NCBI RefSeq assembly: GCF_009725205.1
Contig: NZ_WNZY01000016.1
Span: 41,619-105,618, forward strand
Source of the DNA: Paenibacillus timonensis
GTDB lineage: Bacteria; Bacillota; Bacilli; Paenibacillales; Paenibacillaceae
Direction: 5' to 3'
Length of the DNA stretch: 64,000 bases
Shown here: one piece after another, positions 28,781 to 37,296 of the stretch
Numbering within the stretch: the first letter of the stretch is position 1
Layout of the letters: every line of letters starts with the position of its first letter
Program-made: the position numbers and the translations under genes
The notes under the pieces: generated by a model
Databases searched by the model: none
What the model saw: only the letters and a program-made list of their open reading frames with translations
Told to the model about the DNA's origin: nothing

Positions 28781-29680
28781 ATGCTAAGAGGTCTCTATAC
28801 CGCGGCGTCCGGCATGATCGCCGAGCAACGGCGGCATGATACGGTCACGCAGAATATCGCCAATCTCAATACACCGGGCTACAAATCGGTGAATACGGTG
28901 GCGCACTCTTTTCCTGAAATGTTAATTTCCCTGATGGGGGACAAGCAGTCGGGAGCCACTTCGCGTATCGGGAAGTTGGTAACCGGGGTGTTTGCAGAAG
29001 AGAGTATGCCGGCGTTTACGCAAGGGGATTTGAAGGAAACCGGGAATGGGACCGATTTTGCCTTGATCTCGCAGCTGAGCCTAACCGACCCGGCAACGGG
29101 CCAACCTTATGCTTTTGATGCTTCAGGTAAATTCGTCACGGAGGACGGCGAGGTGATTTATCAGCCTCAGGCTTTCTTTGCCGTAGAGGATAACGAAGGC
29201 AATGTGCGTTATACCCGGGACGGCAGCTTCTCCGTGAATACGGCGGGGGAACTCCGAACATCCAGCGGTTATCGGGTACTGGATAATACGGGCAATCCGA
29301 TCATCCTCAACCCCGGGTTATCCGTGGATACGCTGACCAGCGATGAAGCCGGGAATTTGACGGCGCTCGACAATACCGGTGCCCCGGTGAATCTGGGTGC
29401 TCTGGGACTTACGGTGGTCGAACAACCTTATCAACTGGTTCGGGAAGGCAACGGAGTCTACCGCGTCGCTGACGAAGAGGCGGCGGGCGTGCGCGAACTG
29501 GTTCAGGGTACGGATGTGGCGGGTGTACGCCAAGGCTACCTGGAGGTATCCAATGTGGATACTGCTCAATCGATGGTGGATTTGATGGCAGCCCAGCGGG
29601 CTTATGAATCCAATCAAAAAATGATCCAATATTACGATCGCAGTTTAGATAAAGCGGTGAACGAAGTCGGCCGCGTGTAA
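28781..29680 (+). CDS. flhO: Flagellar hook-basal body rod protein FlhO
   Basis: Rod component of the flagellar basal body (FlgF/FlgG-like). Seen: 299 residues; N-terminal LYTAASGMIAEQRRHDTVTQN followed by NIANLNTPGYK, and C-terminal EVSNVDTAQSMVDLMAAQRAYESNQ, the two helices that form the coiled-coil core of all rod-hook proteins. The start follows TTGGAGGTAAGG. Directly followed by the paralogue flhP, as in Bacillus downstream of mbl. Confidence 0.93.
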   Translation: MLRGLYTAASGMIAEQRRHDTVTQNIANLNTPGYKSVNTVAHSFPEMLISLMGDKQSGATSRIGKLVTGVFAEESMPAFTQGDLKETGNGTDFALISQLSLTDPATGQPYAFDASGKFVTEDGEVIYQPQAFFAVEDNEGNVRYTRDGSFSVNTAGELRTSSGYRVLDNTGNPIILNPGLSVDTLTSDEAGNLTALDNTGAPVNLGALGLTVVEQPYQLVREGNGVYRVADEEAAGVRELVQGTDVAGVRQGYLEVSNVDTAQSMVDLMAAQRAYESNQKMIQYYDRSLDKAVNEVGRV

Positions 29681-29712
29681 GGTAAGCGAATGGCTATAAC
29701 AGGAGGGGCGGC

Positions 29713-30534
29713 ATGAATAATACCATCATCAGCGCGATGGTTTCGATGAGCGGGATTCAGCAACGTCTGGACTTGCTTGCCGACAACATCGCGAATGTGG
29801 ATACGGCAGGGTACAAACGGAAGCAAGCTAACTTCGAAGATACGTTGACCCGAGTACAACAGCAGACTTCCGATCTGAATTTGCCCGGCCGCGCCACGCC
29901 GTCCGGCTTCACTCTCGGCTTTGGTTCGAGAATGTCGCAGGTGACGGTGAATTATACTCAAGGCTCCATTAAAGAGACCGGAAATCCGACGGATTTGGCG
30001 ATTGAAGGGAACGCGATGTTCAGCGTATTGACGCCGGATGGCGTTGTGGCTTATACCCGGGGCGGGGATTTTCACGTTCAGCCGGATCCGGCCGATGCCG
30101 GCGCCGCTTTTTTGGTGAATAAGCAAGGTTATGTTGTTTTGAACGCCGATGGGGATCCGATCACGTTTCCGTCCGATGCCAAGCTTAGTGTAGATGCCGA
30201 GGGAAATCTCCTTGCCACGAACGGGGAAGGAACGGCCGAAGTGGGACGAATCGCTTTGCTGACGGCTGAACGGCCGGATGTGTTGGTCCAGAAGGACGGC
30301 AACTTGTTTGTCTTGGCAGCGGGTGTTGATCCGGCTCAGGCTATGGTCGATACGATGAGCCTACCGCAGGATCAGCGGGCAAGCCTTCGCCAAGGGGCGC
30401 TCGAGGCTTCCAACGTGGATTTGACCGATGCGATGGCGGAAATGCTCCAGGTGCAGCGCGCTTATCAATTGACGGCTCGAGCGCTGACTTCCGGCGAAAC
30501 GATGATGGGCTTGGCCAACAACTTGCGCGGATAG
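29713..30534 (+). CDS. flhP: Flagellar hook-basal body rod protein FlhP
   Basis: Distal-rod-like protein (FlgG family). Seen: 273 residues; ADNIANVDTAGYKRKQANFEDTL near the N-terminus, ETGNPTDLAIEGNAMFSV in the middle and EASNVDLTDAMAEMLQVQRAYQL at the C-terminus. AGGAGGGGCGGC precedes the ATG. It ends 12 bp before the EpuA-like gene, suggesting one transcript that stops at 30829. Confidence 0.93.
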   Translation: MNNTIISAMVSMSGIQQRLDLLADNIANVDTAGYKRKQANFEDTLTRVQQQTSDLNLPGRATPSGFTLGFGSRMSQVTVNYTQGSIKETGNPTDLAIEGNAMFSVLTPDGVVAYTRGGDFHVQPDPADAGAAFLVNKQGYVVLNADGDPITFPSDAKLSVDAEGNLLATNGEGTAEVGRIALLTAERPDVLVQKDGNLFVLAAGVDPAQAMVDTMSLPQDQRASLRQGALEASNVDLTDAMAEMLQVQRAYQLTARALTSGETMMGLANNLRG

Positions 30535-30546
30535 GTGGGAAGCTTC

Positions 30547-30747
30547 ATGACGGAAGACAATCAACCGGTTGCCAAACGGCCCGCCTGGATCGTAATCCTG
30601 CGTATTGTGCTCGTGTTGCTCGTTCTCGTTGTAGCTCTGGCGGCAGGTACCGTCGTAGGTTACGTCGTTTTCGGCAAGCAGGATGCTTCGGATATCTGGA
30701 GCTGGTCGACGTGGCAGCATGTTTTCGATTTGGTGTTTGCTTCGTAA
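30547..30747 (+). CDS. EpuA-like small membrane protein
   Basis: A 66-residue protein with one transmembrane helix (about residues 17-40) and the motif GTVVGYVVFGKQD just after it, as in the EpuA family that databases mislabel as an RNA polymerase beta subunit. The C-terminal WSWSTWQHVFDLVF is outside. Function is unknown; the family is often encoded between flagellar rod genes and fabZ. The ATG at 30547 follows AGGTGGGAAGC. Confidence 0.75.
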   Translation: MTEDNQPVAKRPAWIVILRIVLVLLVLVVALAAGTVVGYVVFGKQDASDIWSWSTWQHVFDLVFAS

Positions 30748-30799
30748 ATGACGCATATATAATAGAAGAAACAGAACGAATTTAACAGAAATGTCCACA

Positions 30800-30829
30800 A
30801 ACTCTCGGCTAACGGGAGTTTTCTTTTTG
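30800..30829 (+). terminator. Intrinsic terminator of the flhO-flhP transcript
   Basis: AACTCTCG and CGGGAGTT pair with one G-U around GCTAA, followed by TTCTTTTT. Confidence 0.8.
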
Positions 30830-30848
30830 TATGCGAAAAATGTATAAT
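30821..30848 (+). promoter_or_regulatory. Candidate sigma-A promoter for fabZ
   Basis: TATAAT at 30843-30848 with TTCTTT at 30821-30826 after 16 bp. It overlaps the tail of the preceding terminator and would give a leader of about 165 nt. Confidence 0.6.
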
Positions 30849-30881
30849 GATGGGGGACTCTACGGCAATAGCAAGTCAAAA

Positions 30882-30996
30882 GGGCTTTATCCGTAAGCGA
30901 CCGAGAGGTCATTTGCGGATAAGCCCCTTATCTTAACCTTCGCTTCTGCAGAGGCGAAGGATAACTACAGTGTGACCGGATGCCTTCGCTTTTATT
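30882..30996 (+). promoter_or_regulatory. Structured leader of fabZ, possible attenuator
   Basis: Hairpin 1 pairs GGGCTTTATCCGTAA (30882-30896) with TTGCGGATAAGCCC (ending 30926), with CGACC-gaga-GGTC nested inside. Then GCGAAGG (30954-30960) can pair either backward with CCTTCGC (30937-30943) or forward with CCTTCGC (30983-30989). The forward hairpin is followed by TTTTATT and looks like a weak terminator. The two pairings exclude each other. The ligand or factor, if any, is unknown, and no known riboswitch class was recognised. Confidence 0.5.
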
Positions 30997-31021
30997 CCGC
31001 TAAATCGAAAGGAGATTACAT

Positions 31022-31444
31022 ATGTTAAACACGAATGAAATCCAGGAGATTCTTCCACACCGTCCTCCGTTCTTGCTGGTGGACCGCATTATCGAGCTCG
31101 AGGAAGGCAAACGGGCTGTCGGCATCAAGAACGTGACGATCAATGAGCCTTTCTTTACCGGACATTTTCCCGGATATCCCGTCATGCCTGGCGTACTGAT
31201 TACTGAAGCGTTGGCGCAGGTTGGGGCTGTGGCGATGTTACATGTGGAGGCGAATCGCGGCAAAATCGGCTTCTTGGCGGGTTTGGATGAATTCCGCTTC
31301 CGCGGCCAAGTGGTTCCGGGGGATACGCTGCGTCTGGAGGTCGAAATTACCCGCATGAAGGGTTCGATCGGCAAAGGCCATGCCATCGCCAAGGTGGACG
31401 ATAAGATTGTCGCTGAGGGAGATATCATGTTCGCCTTGTCCTAA
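31022..31444 (+). CDS. fabZ: 3-hydroxyacyl-ACP dehydratase FabZ
   Basis: Dehydrates beta-hydroxyacyl-ACP in each cycle of type II fatty acid synthesis. Seen: 140 residues, a single hot-dog fold; catalytic H48 in [11 protein letters not shown] and E62 in ITEALAQ. The ATG follows AAAGGAGATT. It is preceded by a structured leader and followed after 37 bp by the phosphosugar mutase. Confidence 0.96.
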   Translation: MLNTNEIQEILPHRPPFLLVDRIIELEEGKRAVGIKNVTINEPFFTGHFPGYPVMPGVLITEALAQVGAVAMLHVEANRGKIGFLAGLDEFRFRGQVVPGDTLRLEVEITRMKGSIGKGHAIAKVDDKIVAEGDIMFALS

Positions 31445-31481
31445 ATGGGCTAAAGAGAATACTGAGGAGGAGAAACAACCA

Positions 31482-33200
31482 ATGACTGAAATCAGCATGG
31501 CTGTACGAGAGAAGCTGGAAGGTTGGCTGCAAGACCCATCGATTGATGAAGCGACCAAACAAGAGTTACGCGATTTGGAAAATAACCCGGCCGAACTCGA
31601 AGACCGATTCTATCGGGATTTGGAGTTCGGTACGGGCGGTTTGCGTGGCGTGATCGGCGCCGGGAGCAACCGCATGAACCTTTATACGGTAGGCCGTGCT
31701 TCGCAGGGCTTTGCCGAATATATTCTGGAAGCGCATGCCGGCCAATCGGGGGCGCCTTCGGTCGTAATTGCGCATGATTGCCGTCACTTCTCGCCGGAGT
31801 TTGCGCTTGAGGCGGCTTTGGTGCTGGCCGGCAACGGGATTGTCGCAAAGCTGTTCCCTTCGCTTCGCCCAACGCCACAGTTGTCGTACTCCGTGCGTTC
31901 GCAGAAGGCTACCGGGGGCATCGTCGTTACGGCGAGTCACAATCCGCCGGAGTACAACGGCTACAAAGTATATAACTCGACGGGTGGACAGCTGGTACCG
32001 CATGAAGCGGAACAGGTCATTGCCCGGATTCAAGATATCGCCTCTTTTGCACAGGTCAAGCGGTTAAGCCGCGAGGAAGCGGAAGCGAAGGGGCTGCTCG
32101 TATGGCTGGGGGCCGCCGAAGATGAGGCGTTTGCGGAGACGGTGGCGAACACCAGTGTTAACCGCGAACTGATGGCATCCGGTGCGGCTAAGGACCTCGT
32201 GGTCGTCTTCACTCCGCTGCACGGAACAGGAAATCTTCCCGTTCGCAGCGCATTGGCGAAGATCGGGTTTACGCAAGTACACATCGTGAAGGAGCAGGAA
32301 TTGCCGGATGGCGATTTTCCAACGGTGAAGTCTCCGAACCCGGAAGAACGGGAAGCCTTTACGATGGCAATCGAGCTGGGCAAGCAAGTGGGCGCTGATT
32401 TGCTAATCGGCACGGACCCCGATGCAGACCGGATGGGTGCGGTCGTGCGGACGCGAGATGGTGAATATGAAATCCTTACGGGTAACCAATCGGGCTCCTT
32501 ACTCGTCCATTATGTATTAAGCCAATTGAAGGAGAGAGGAGCGCTACCGACCAACGGCGCGGTCGTCAAGACGATCGTAACCAGTGAATTCGGCGCCGCC
32601 ATTGCCCGCCATTACGGAGCTACAGTGTTTAACACGCTGACCGGCTTCAAATATATCGGCGAGAAGATGAATGAGTTTGAAACCTCCGGCAAATTTACTT
32701 ATTTGTTCGGTTATGAGGAAAGCTACGGATATCTGGCGGGTAACTATGCGCGAGACAAGGATGCCGTCGTGGCTTCCACGCTGATCTGTGAAGCGGCTGC
32801 TTATTATAAACGCCAAGGCAAGACGTTGATCGACGTATTGGAAGAGCTGTACGGGCAATTCGGCTACTACCGCGAAGCGTTGGCATCCCGGACATTAAAA
32901 GGGAAAGATGGTTTGGCTCAAATCGGCGCGCTGATGGAAGCGTTCCGCAGCAATTCGCCGCAAGAAGTCGGAGGCGTACGTGTATCCGAAGTGCTTGACT
33001 ACTCGCTTGGACTTGACGGTTTGCCGAAGGAAAACGTTCTGAAGTTCTTGCTGGAGGATGGTTCTTGGTTCTGTCTGCGTCCATCGGGTACGGAGCCGAA
33101 GATCAAATTCTACTTTGGCGTGTGCGGGACTTCTACGGAAGACGCCAAGTCTCGATTGAATCGGATTCAGGACGATGTGCTGGCTCGCGTCGATAAGTAA
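31482..33200 (+). CDS. Phosphoglucomutase / phosphosugar mutase (PgcA type)
   Basis: Alpha-D-phosphohexomutase interconverting glucose-1-P and glucose-6-P, feeding UDP-glucose and wall glycans. Seen: 572 residues; phosphoserine loop TASHNP with S152, metal loop DPDADR at 312-317, sugar loop GYEESYGY, and phosphate loop RPSGTEPK near the C-terminus, giving all four active-site loops. The ATG at 31482 follows TGAGGAGGAGA; the earlier open frame overlaps fabZ. Length fits the bacterial PgcA/YhxB group. Confidence 0.94.
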   Translation: MTEISMAVREKLEGWLQDPSIDEATKQELRDLENNPAELEDRFYRDLEFGTGGLRGVIGAGSNRMNLYTVGRASQGFAEYILEAHAGQSGAPSVVIAHDCRHFSPEFALEAALVLAGNGIVAKLFPSLRPTPQLSYSVRSQKATGGIVVTASHNPPEYNGYKVYNSTGGQLVPHEAEQVIARIQDIASFAQVKRLSREEAEAKGLLVWLGAAEDEAFAETVANTSVNRELMASGAAKDLVVVFTPLHGTGNLPVRSALAKIGFTQVHIVKEQELPDGDFPTVKSPNPEEREAFTMAIELGKQVGADLLIGTDPDADRMGAVVRTRDGEYEILTGNQSGSLLVHYVLSQLKERGALPTNGAVVKTIVTSEFGAAIARHYGATVFNTLTGFKYIGEKMNEFETSGKFTYLFGYEESYGYLAGNYARDKDAVVASTLICEAAAYYKRQGKTLIDVLEELYGQFGYYREALASRTLKGKDGLAQIGALMEAFRSNSPQEVGGVRVSEVLDYSLGLDGLPKENVLKFLLEDGSWFCLRPSGTEPKIKFYFGVCGTSTEDAKSRLNRIQDDVLARVDK

Positions 33201-33268
33201 ACGGTTTTTTTAAGTTTGGGGAAACAAATAACAGATGTGGATTGATGCATTTTTGAGGAGGTACCTTA

Positions 33269-35290
33269 GTGATTCGAAGTTGGCAGCGGTGGAATAACGC
33301 TTCCCGCAAATGGTTGTGGGTTTTGGTGATAGTCGGAATCCTGGCATCCGTGCCGGTGATCGCACAGCGGGTTCAAACGGAATCGTCCGCGAATAAGGTG
33401 GAGTTCGTCTTTAATTATCGAGGTTTGGTGGATATCGCTTCGTATCAGGCGGATCCGCAGGCGTATCTGGACGAACAGCTGGACCGGTTGAAGGAAGCCG
33501 GCGTAGGCACGATGGCGATGTTTGAAAGCACGCTCGACGAATTGTCGAAGACGCGTCGAATTATGGTGTTTAGTTCCGTGGAGGCTGCGAAGCTGAACGG
33601 GGCCGTCATTACGGAGAACGGGAATTACACGTACCTGGCTTTTACCAATGCGGAGAACGAAGCGCAGTTGAAGCCGATGATCGAAGCGGCGTTCCGCAAA
33701 CTGGACGTGCCGGTGGCGAACTGGCAGTATCAGGATCAAGGAGGTCTCGTGATCGGCATGGGGATGGAGGAAGCGGTCATGAAGCCGTTGCCGCTGGATC
33801 CCATCGCGTTCGCTGTGCTGCGGGAGAAGGGCTTTACGATTCTACCGCGGCTATCTGACAATATTCCTTATGATCAGGAAGAGATGGATCAGGAGCTGGC
33901 CTTTTTCGCCGAGAACGGGGTCACCCGCATTTTGTTCGATGGGGAAGCCGTTAAAGGCTATACGGATAACGAGTCGAAAAACAGCCTGCAGGGATTTGCC
34001 GATTCGCTGAAGAAACACGGCATTGGTATCGCGGCCATCGAAAACCTGAAGGCCCCGCAAAAAGGCTTCAACAAGCTGGCCTATTTGATCGACTATAATG
34101 TGGTGCGCCTGCACTCTTTGGCCGATACGGAAGCGACCCAGGAAAAGGCGACGCTGGCCGACCGGTTCGTGCTCGCTACCAAAGACCGGAATATCCGGAT
34201 GGTGTATCTCAACGCATCCGCTTCTAAGGATTTGGCAAAAGCTGCGATTACGAATCCAATCGACAATTTGATCGGTTCGCTGCAAGCTCCTGGTAAGGCC
34301 ATTGAGCGGATCGAAAACAATGGGTTCGAGCTGGGACAGGCAGAAGCCTTTACGATTCATGACGCAAGCTGGCAAAAATACCTCAAAGCGTTGGTCGTTC
34401 TCGGAGGCGTAGCGTTCGTAGCGCTGCTGATTTCCTTCTTCTTGCCATCGCTCACGCTGGCGGCTTTTGTTCTCGGATTGATCGGCTCGGCCGGACTTTA
34501 CGTGCTGAAGCCGGTATTGATGGAGCAGGCACTGGCTCTGTTCGTCGCTATCAGTGCTCCGACGATCGCCATGATCCTGGCCATTCGCAAGGTGCAGGAA
34601 CTGCAAGAGAAGCATTCCACCCTGCTGCCTGGCGGACGCCGGTTGACGCATACGATCGTGTTGTTTATTAAAACGTCATTACTATCGCTGACCGCCGTAC
34701 CATTCGTCATCGCCCTGCTGAACAACATTACGTACAGTTTGGTGCTGAATCAGTTCCGCGGCGTAAGTTTGCTGCATTTGGGACCGATTTTGCTGATCGC
34801 GATCTATGTGTTCCTGTATCGGGGGAACTCGGTCTGGGAGGAATTGCGGAAATGGCTGAGCATGCCGATTACGGTATTATGGGTAGCCGTTGCTGCGGTG
34901 CTTGGGATTGCGGCTTTGTATTATTTGTCCCGGACCGGCAATGCGGGAACGCTGCTGCCGGGCGAAGCGGCCTTCCGCTCCTTCCTGGAGAACGCCTTTG
35001 GCGTGCGGCCGCGGAATAAGGAATTTTTGCTGGCGCATCCTTTGTTTATTGTAGGTTTGTTCGCGGCCTTCCGCTATCGTTGGGCGATGTTCGCGATGAT
35101 TATTGCGGTGATGGGCCAGCTGTCGATGGTCGACACGTTTGCGCATATTCACACTCCGGCAGTGCTTTCGCTGATTCGCGATGTTCTCGGTATGGGACTG
35201 GGACTGGTGATGGGTCTGATCGCCGTTCTGGTTTGGCAAATCATTGAAAGGTGCTGGGATAAATGGTCGCCACGACTACTAAAACTTTAG
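33269..35290 (+). CDS. DUF5693 family multi-spanning membrane protein
   Basis: A 673-residue protein: N-terminal membrane anchor (about residues 16-33), an extracytoplasmic domain of about 350 residues, then about nine transmembrane helices from residue 370. GTG start behind GAGGAGGTA. Known: DUF5693 proteins are encoded directly before csaB in SLH-bearing Firmicutes; no activity is proven. The 28-bp overlap with csaB shows translational coupling. Inference: it may export, flip or help pyruvylate the wall-polymer precursor that csaB modifies. Confidence 0.85.
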   Translation: MIRSWQRWNNASRKWLWVLVIVGILASVPVIAQRVQTESSANKVEFVFNYRGLVDIASYQADPQAYLDEQLDRLKEAGVGTMAMFESTLDELSKTRRIMVFSSVEAAKLNGAVITENGNYTYLAFTNAENEAQLKPMIEAAFRKLDVPVANWQYQDQGGLVIGMGMEEAVMKPLPLDPIAFAVLREKGFTILPRLSDNIPYDQEEMDQELAFFAENGVTRILFDGEAVKGYTDNESKNSLQGFADSLKKHGIGIAAIENLKAPQKGFNKLAYLIDYNVVRLHSLADTEATQEKATLADRFVLATKDRNIRMVYLNASASKDLAKAAITNPIDNLIGSLQAPGKAIERIENNGFELGQAEAFTIHDASWQKYLKALVVLGGVAFVALLISFFLPSLTLAAFVLGLIGSAGLYVLKPVLMEQALALFVAISAPTIAMILAIRKVQELQEKHSTLLPGGRRLTHTIVLFIKTSLLSLTAVPFVIALLNNITYSLVLNQFRGVSLLHLGPILLIAIYVFLYRGNSVWEELRKWLSMPITVLWVAVAAVLGIAALYYLSRTGNAGTLLPGEAAFRSFLENAFGVRPRNKEFLLAHPLFIVGLFAAFRYRWAMFAMIIAVMGQLSMVDTFAHIHTPAVLSLIRDVLGMGLGLVMGLIAVLVWQIIERCWDKWSPRLLKL

Positions 35291-36408
35291 TCCTGTCGGG
35301 GTATTACGGATTTCGCAACAGCGGGGACGAGGCGGTACTTCAATCCATCTTGCTGGCTCTCGAAGAGGAAGGGCTTACCACGGGCGTGGATATTAAGCCC
35401 ATCGTGCTGTCGATGGATCCGGAATGGACGAGTCGGACGTACGGCGTAGAATCCGTGCACCGGATGAAACTTGGCGAGGTAAGGAAGGCTATAAAGAGCA
35501 GCGACGGTTTGATCAGCGGAGGCGGCAGCCTGCTGCAGGATGCCACGGGAATGAAGTCAATCCCGTATTATCTGGGGGTAATCAAGCTGGCGCAATGGCT
35601 CGGCAAGCCAACCTTCGTCTACGCCCAAGGCATCGGACCGGTGAACCGCAAGCTGTTCCGGCCGTTGATCGCTTCGGTGTTCCGGCGCTGCGACTATATT
35701 TCCGTGCGCGATGCGGAATCGGCGAGTTTGCTGCGGGACATGGGACTTCGCGGCAAGGACGCCGTTCAGGTCGTGCCTGACCCTGTCATGGGATTGGCGT
35801 TGTGGGAGCATGTCGCTGGGCCGGAGGGGAACGGCGGCGTTTCGGGCGAGTCCGCCTCGGAGCTGCCGGTGGTTGGCGTGTCGGTTCGCTTCTGGAACGA
35901 AGCGCGAACCGAGCTGACGCAGCTGGCCGAGGGGCTCTCGCTGCTCAGCCGCCGCAAACCGGTGCATATCCGGTTCCTGCCTTTTCATTTCCCTGGCGAC
36001 GACGAAGCTTCGCGCTTCGTGATGGAACGGCTGGGAAATGTGGCGGAACGCGGCTGCACCGTGAGCATCGCGTCAGAGACGGAGCACCCGCAGGATATGC
36101 TGCGGGAAGTGAGCCGGTGCAGCCTGCTGGTCGGTATGCGGCTGCACAGCTTGATCTACGCCGCCTCGCAGAACGTCCCGCTGCTCGGCGTCTCGTATGA
36201 CCCGAAGATCGACCATTTCCTGGGTCGCATCGGAAGCGTCCCGGTCGGGACCACGGAGGAGCTGGATCCGCGGATTCTGGCCGCGGAAGGGGAGCGCCTC
36301 CTGCAGGAAGCCGGGACGTGGCGCAAGAGCCACGCCGCGCAAATCGCGGACTTGAAGCGGGAAGCACGGGTGCCCGCGCGGCGGATCGTTGAATTTTTAC
36401 GAAAGTGA
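35263..36408 (+). CDS. csaB: Polysaccharide pyruvyl transferase CsaB
   Basis: Adds ketal-linked pyruvate from PEP to the secondary cell wall polymer, creating the ligand for SLH domains. Seen: 381 residues; SGYYGFRNSGDEAVL at the start, SGGGSLLQD near residue 86, AQGIGPVN and, in the second domain, VGMRLHSLIYAA with the basic residues of the family. The start overlaps the DUF5693 gene; AAGGTGCTGGG precedes it. The SLH proteins downstream are its functional partners. The middle of the gene (35800-35900, 36240-36330) is rather GC-rich. Confidence 0.94.
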   Translation: MVATTTKTLVLSGYYGFRNSGDEAVLQSILLALEEEGLTTGVDIKPIVLSMDPEWTSRTYGVESVHRMKLGEVRKAIKSSDGLISGGGSLLQDATGMKSIPYYLGVIKLAQWLGKPTFVYAQGIGPVNRKLFRPLIASVFRRCDYISVRDAESASLLRDMGLRGKDAVQVVPDPVMGLALWEHVAGPEGNGGVSGESASELPVVGVSVRFWNEARTELTQLAEGLSLLSRRKPVHIRFLPFHFPGDDEASRFVMERLGNVAERGCTVSIASETEHPQDMLREVSRCSLLVGMRLHSLIYAASQNVPLLGVSYDPKIDHFLGRIGSVPVGTTEELDPRILAAEGERLLQEAGTWRKSHAAQIADLKREARVPARRIVEFLRK

Positions 36409-36422
36409 TGGGTGAACAGGTG

Positions 36423-37184
36423 ATGACCAAGATCAAGGAAGGTATCCCGACGGTTTCGGTATTTGGCGTACCCGTCTGCAAATGGGGAATGAAAGACACA
36501 GTCGCTCATTTAACGAATGCGGTTGCGGACAAGGCGCCGCATCATGTGATAACGGCGAACCCGATCATGATGATGGCGGCCATCGAGAACCCGGAATACA
36601 AAGCGATGATGCAAACCGCTGAATTGATCGTAGCGGACGGAACGGGCTTGGTCTGGGCCGCGCAAAAAGGCGGCGATCCGGTTGCGGAACGCGTGCCGGG
36701 GTACGAGCTGCTGCATGAATTAATGAAGCAAGGGGAACGCCGGGGCTGGAAGGTGTACTTGCTTGGCTCAGCGCCGGACGTTGTGAAGGAAACTGCCCGC
36801 CGGTTGGCGCTGCAATATCCCGGTACGACGATTGCGGGATACCGCGACGGTTATTTTGGGCCCGATCAAGACCCGGAAGTCATCGATGAGATCGTCAAAG
36901 CCGCTCCCGATCTGCTGTTTGTGGCCCGGGGGGCGGACACGCAGGAGCCTTGGATCGCGAAATACAAAGACGTCTTGCGCGTCCCCATCATGATGGGGGT
37001 CGGCGGTAGCTTTGACGTCATTTCCGGACGCACCAAAAGAGCCCCCATGGCGTTCCGGAAGCTTCGACTGGAGTGGCTGTACCGGTTGCTAAAGGAACCT
37101 ACCCGCTTCCGCAGAATGCTTGCGCTGCCGAAATTTGCCGTGCGCGTGCTGCGGGAGAAAGAAAACCTTACGAAAATGGGCTAA
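36423..37184 (+). CDS. tagA: WecG/TagA family glycosyltransferase
   Basis: Membrane-associated ManNAc transferase that adds ManNAc to undecaprenyl-PP-GlcNAc. Seen: 253 residues; TANPIMMMAA with T44 and the catalytic-base loop VADGTGLVWA with D72, then GVGGSFDVISGRTKRAP and the C-terminal basic helix LEWLYRLLKEPTRFRRM. The ATG at 36423 follows GGGTGA at 8 bp; upstream GTG/ATG codons overlapping the csaB stop lack a site. With MnaA and TagO it forms a route to ManNAc-GlcNAc lipid intermediates. Confidence 0.92.
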   Translation: MTKIKEGIPTVSVFGVPVCKWGMKDTVAHLTNAVADKAPHHVITANPIMMMAAIENPEYKAMMQTAELIVADGTGLVWAAQKGGDPVAERVPGYELLHELMKQGERRGWKVYLLGSAPDVVKETARRLALQYPGTTIAGYRDGYFGPDQDPEVIDEIVKAAPDLLFVARGADTQEPWIAKYKDVLRVPIMMGVGGSFDVISGRTKRAPMAFRKLRLEWLYRLLKEPTRFRRMLALPKFAVRVLREKENLTKMG

Positions 37185-37232
37185 ATGTCTCGATTTCCAT
37201 GAATAACTGCGGTTTTTTGCACAAATACGGGG

Positions 37233-37261
37233 TTGGTGTTTCTCCTCATTCGGAGTATAAT
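37233..37261 (+). promoter_or_regulatory. Sigma-A promoter of tagO
   Basis: TTGGTG at 37233-37238, a 17-bp spacer and TATAAT at 37256-37261, 35 bp before the start codon. Confidence 0.65.
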
Positions 37262-37296
37262 CATTCCGGTGCAGAACAATTGGAGGTCGAAATGTA

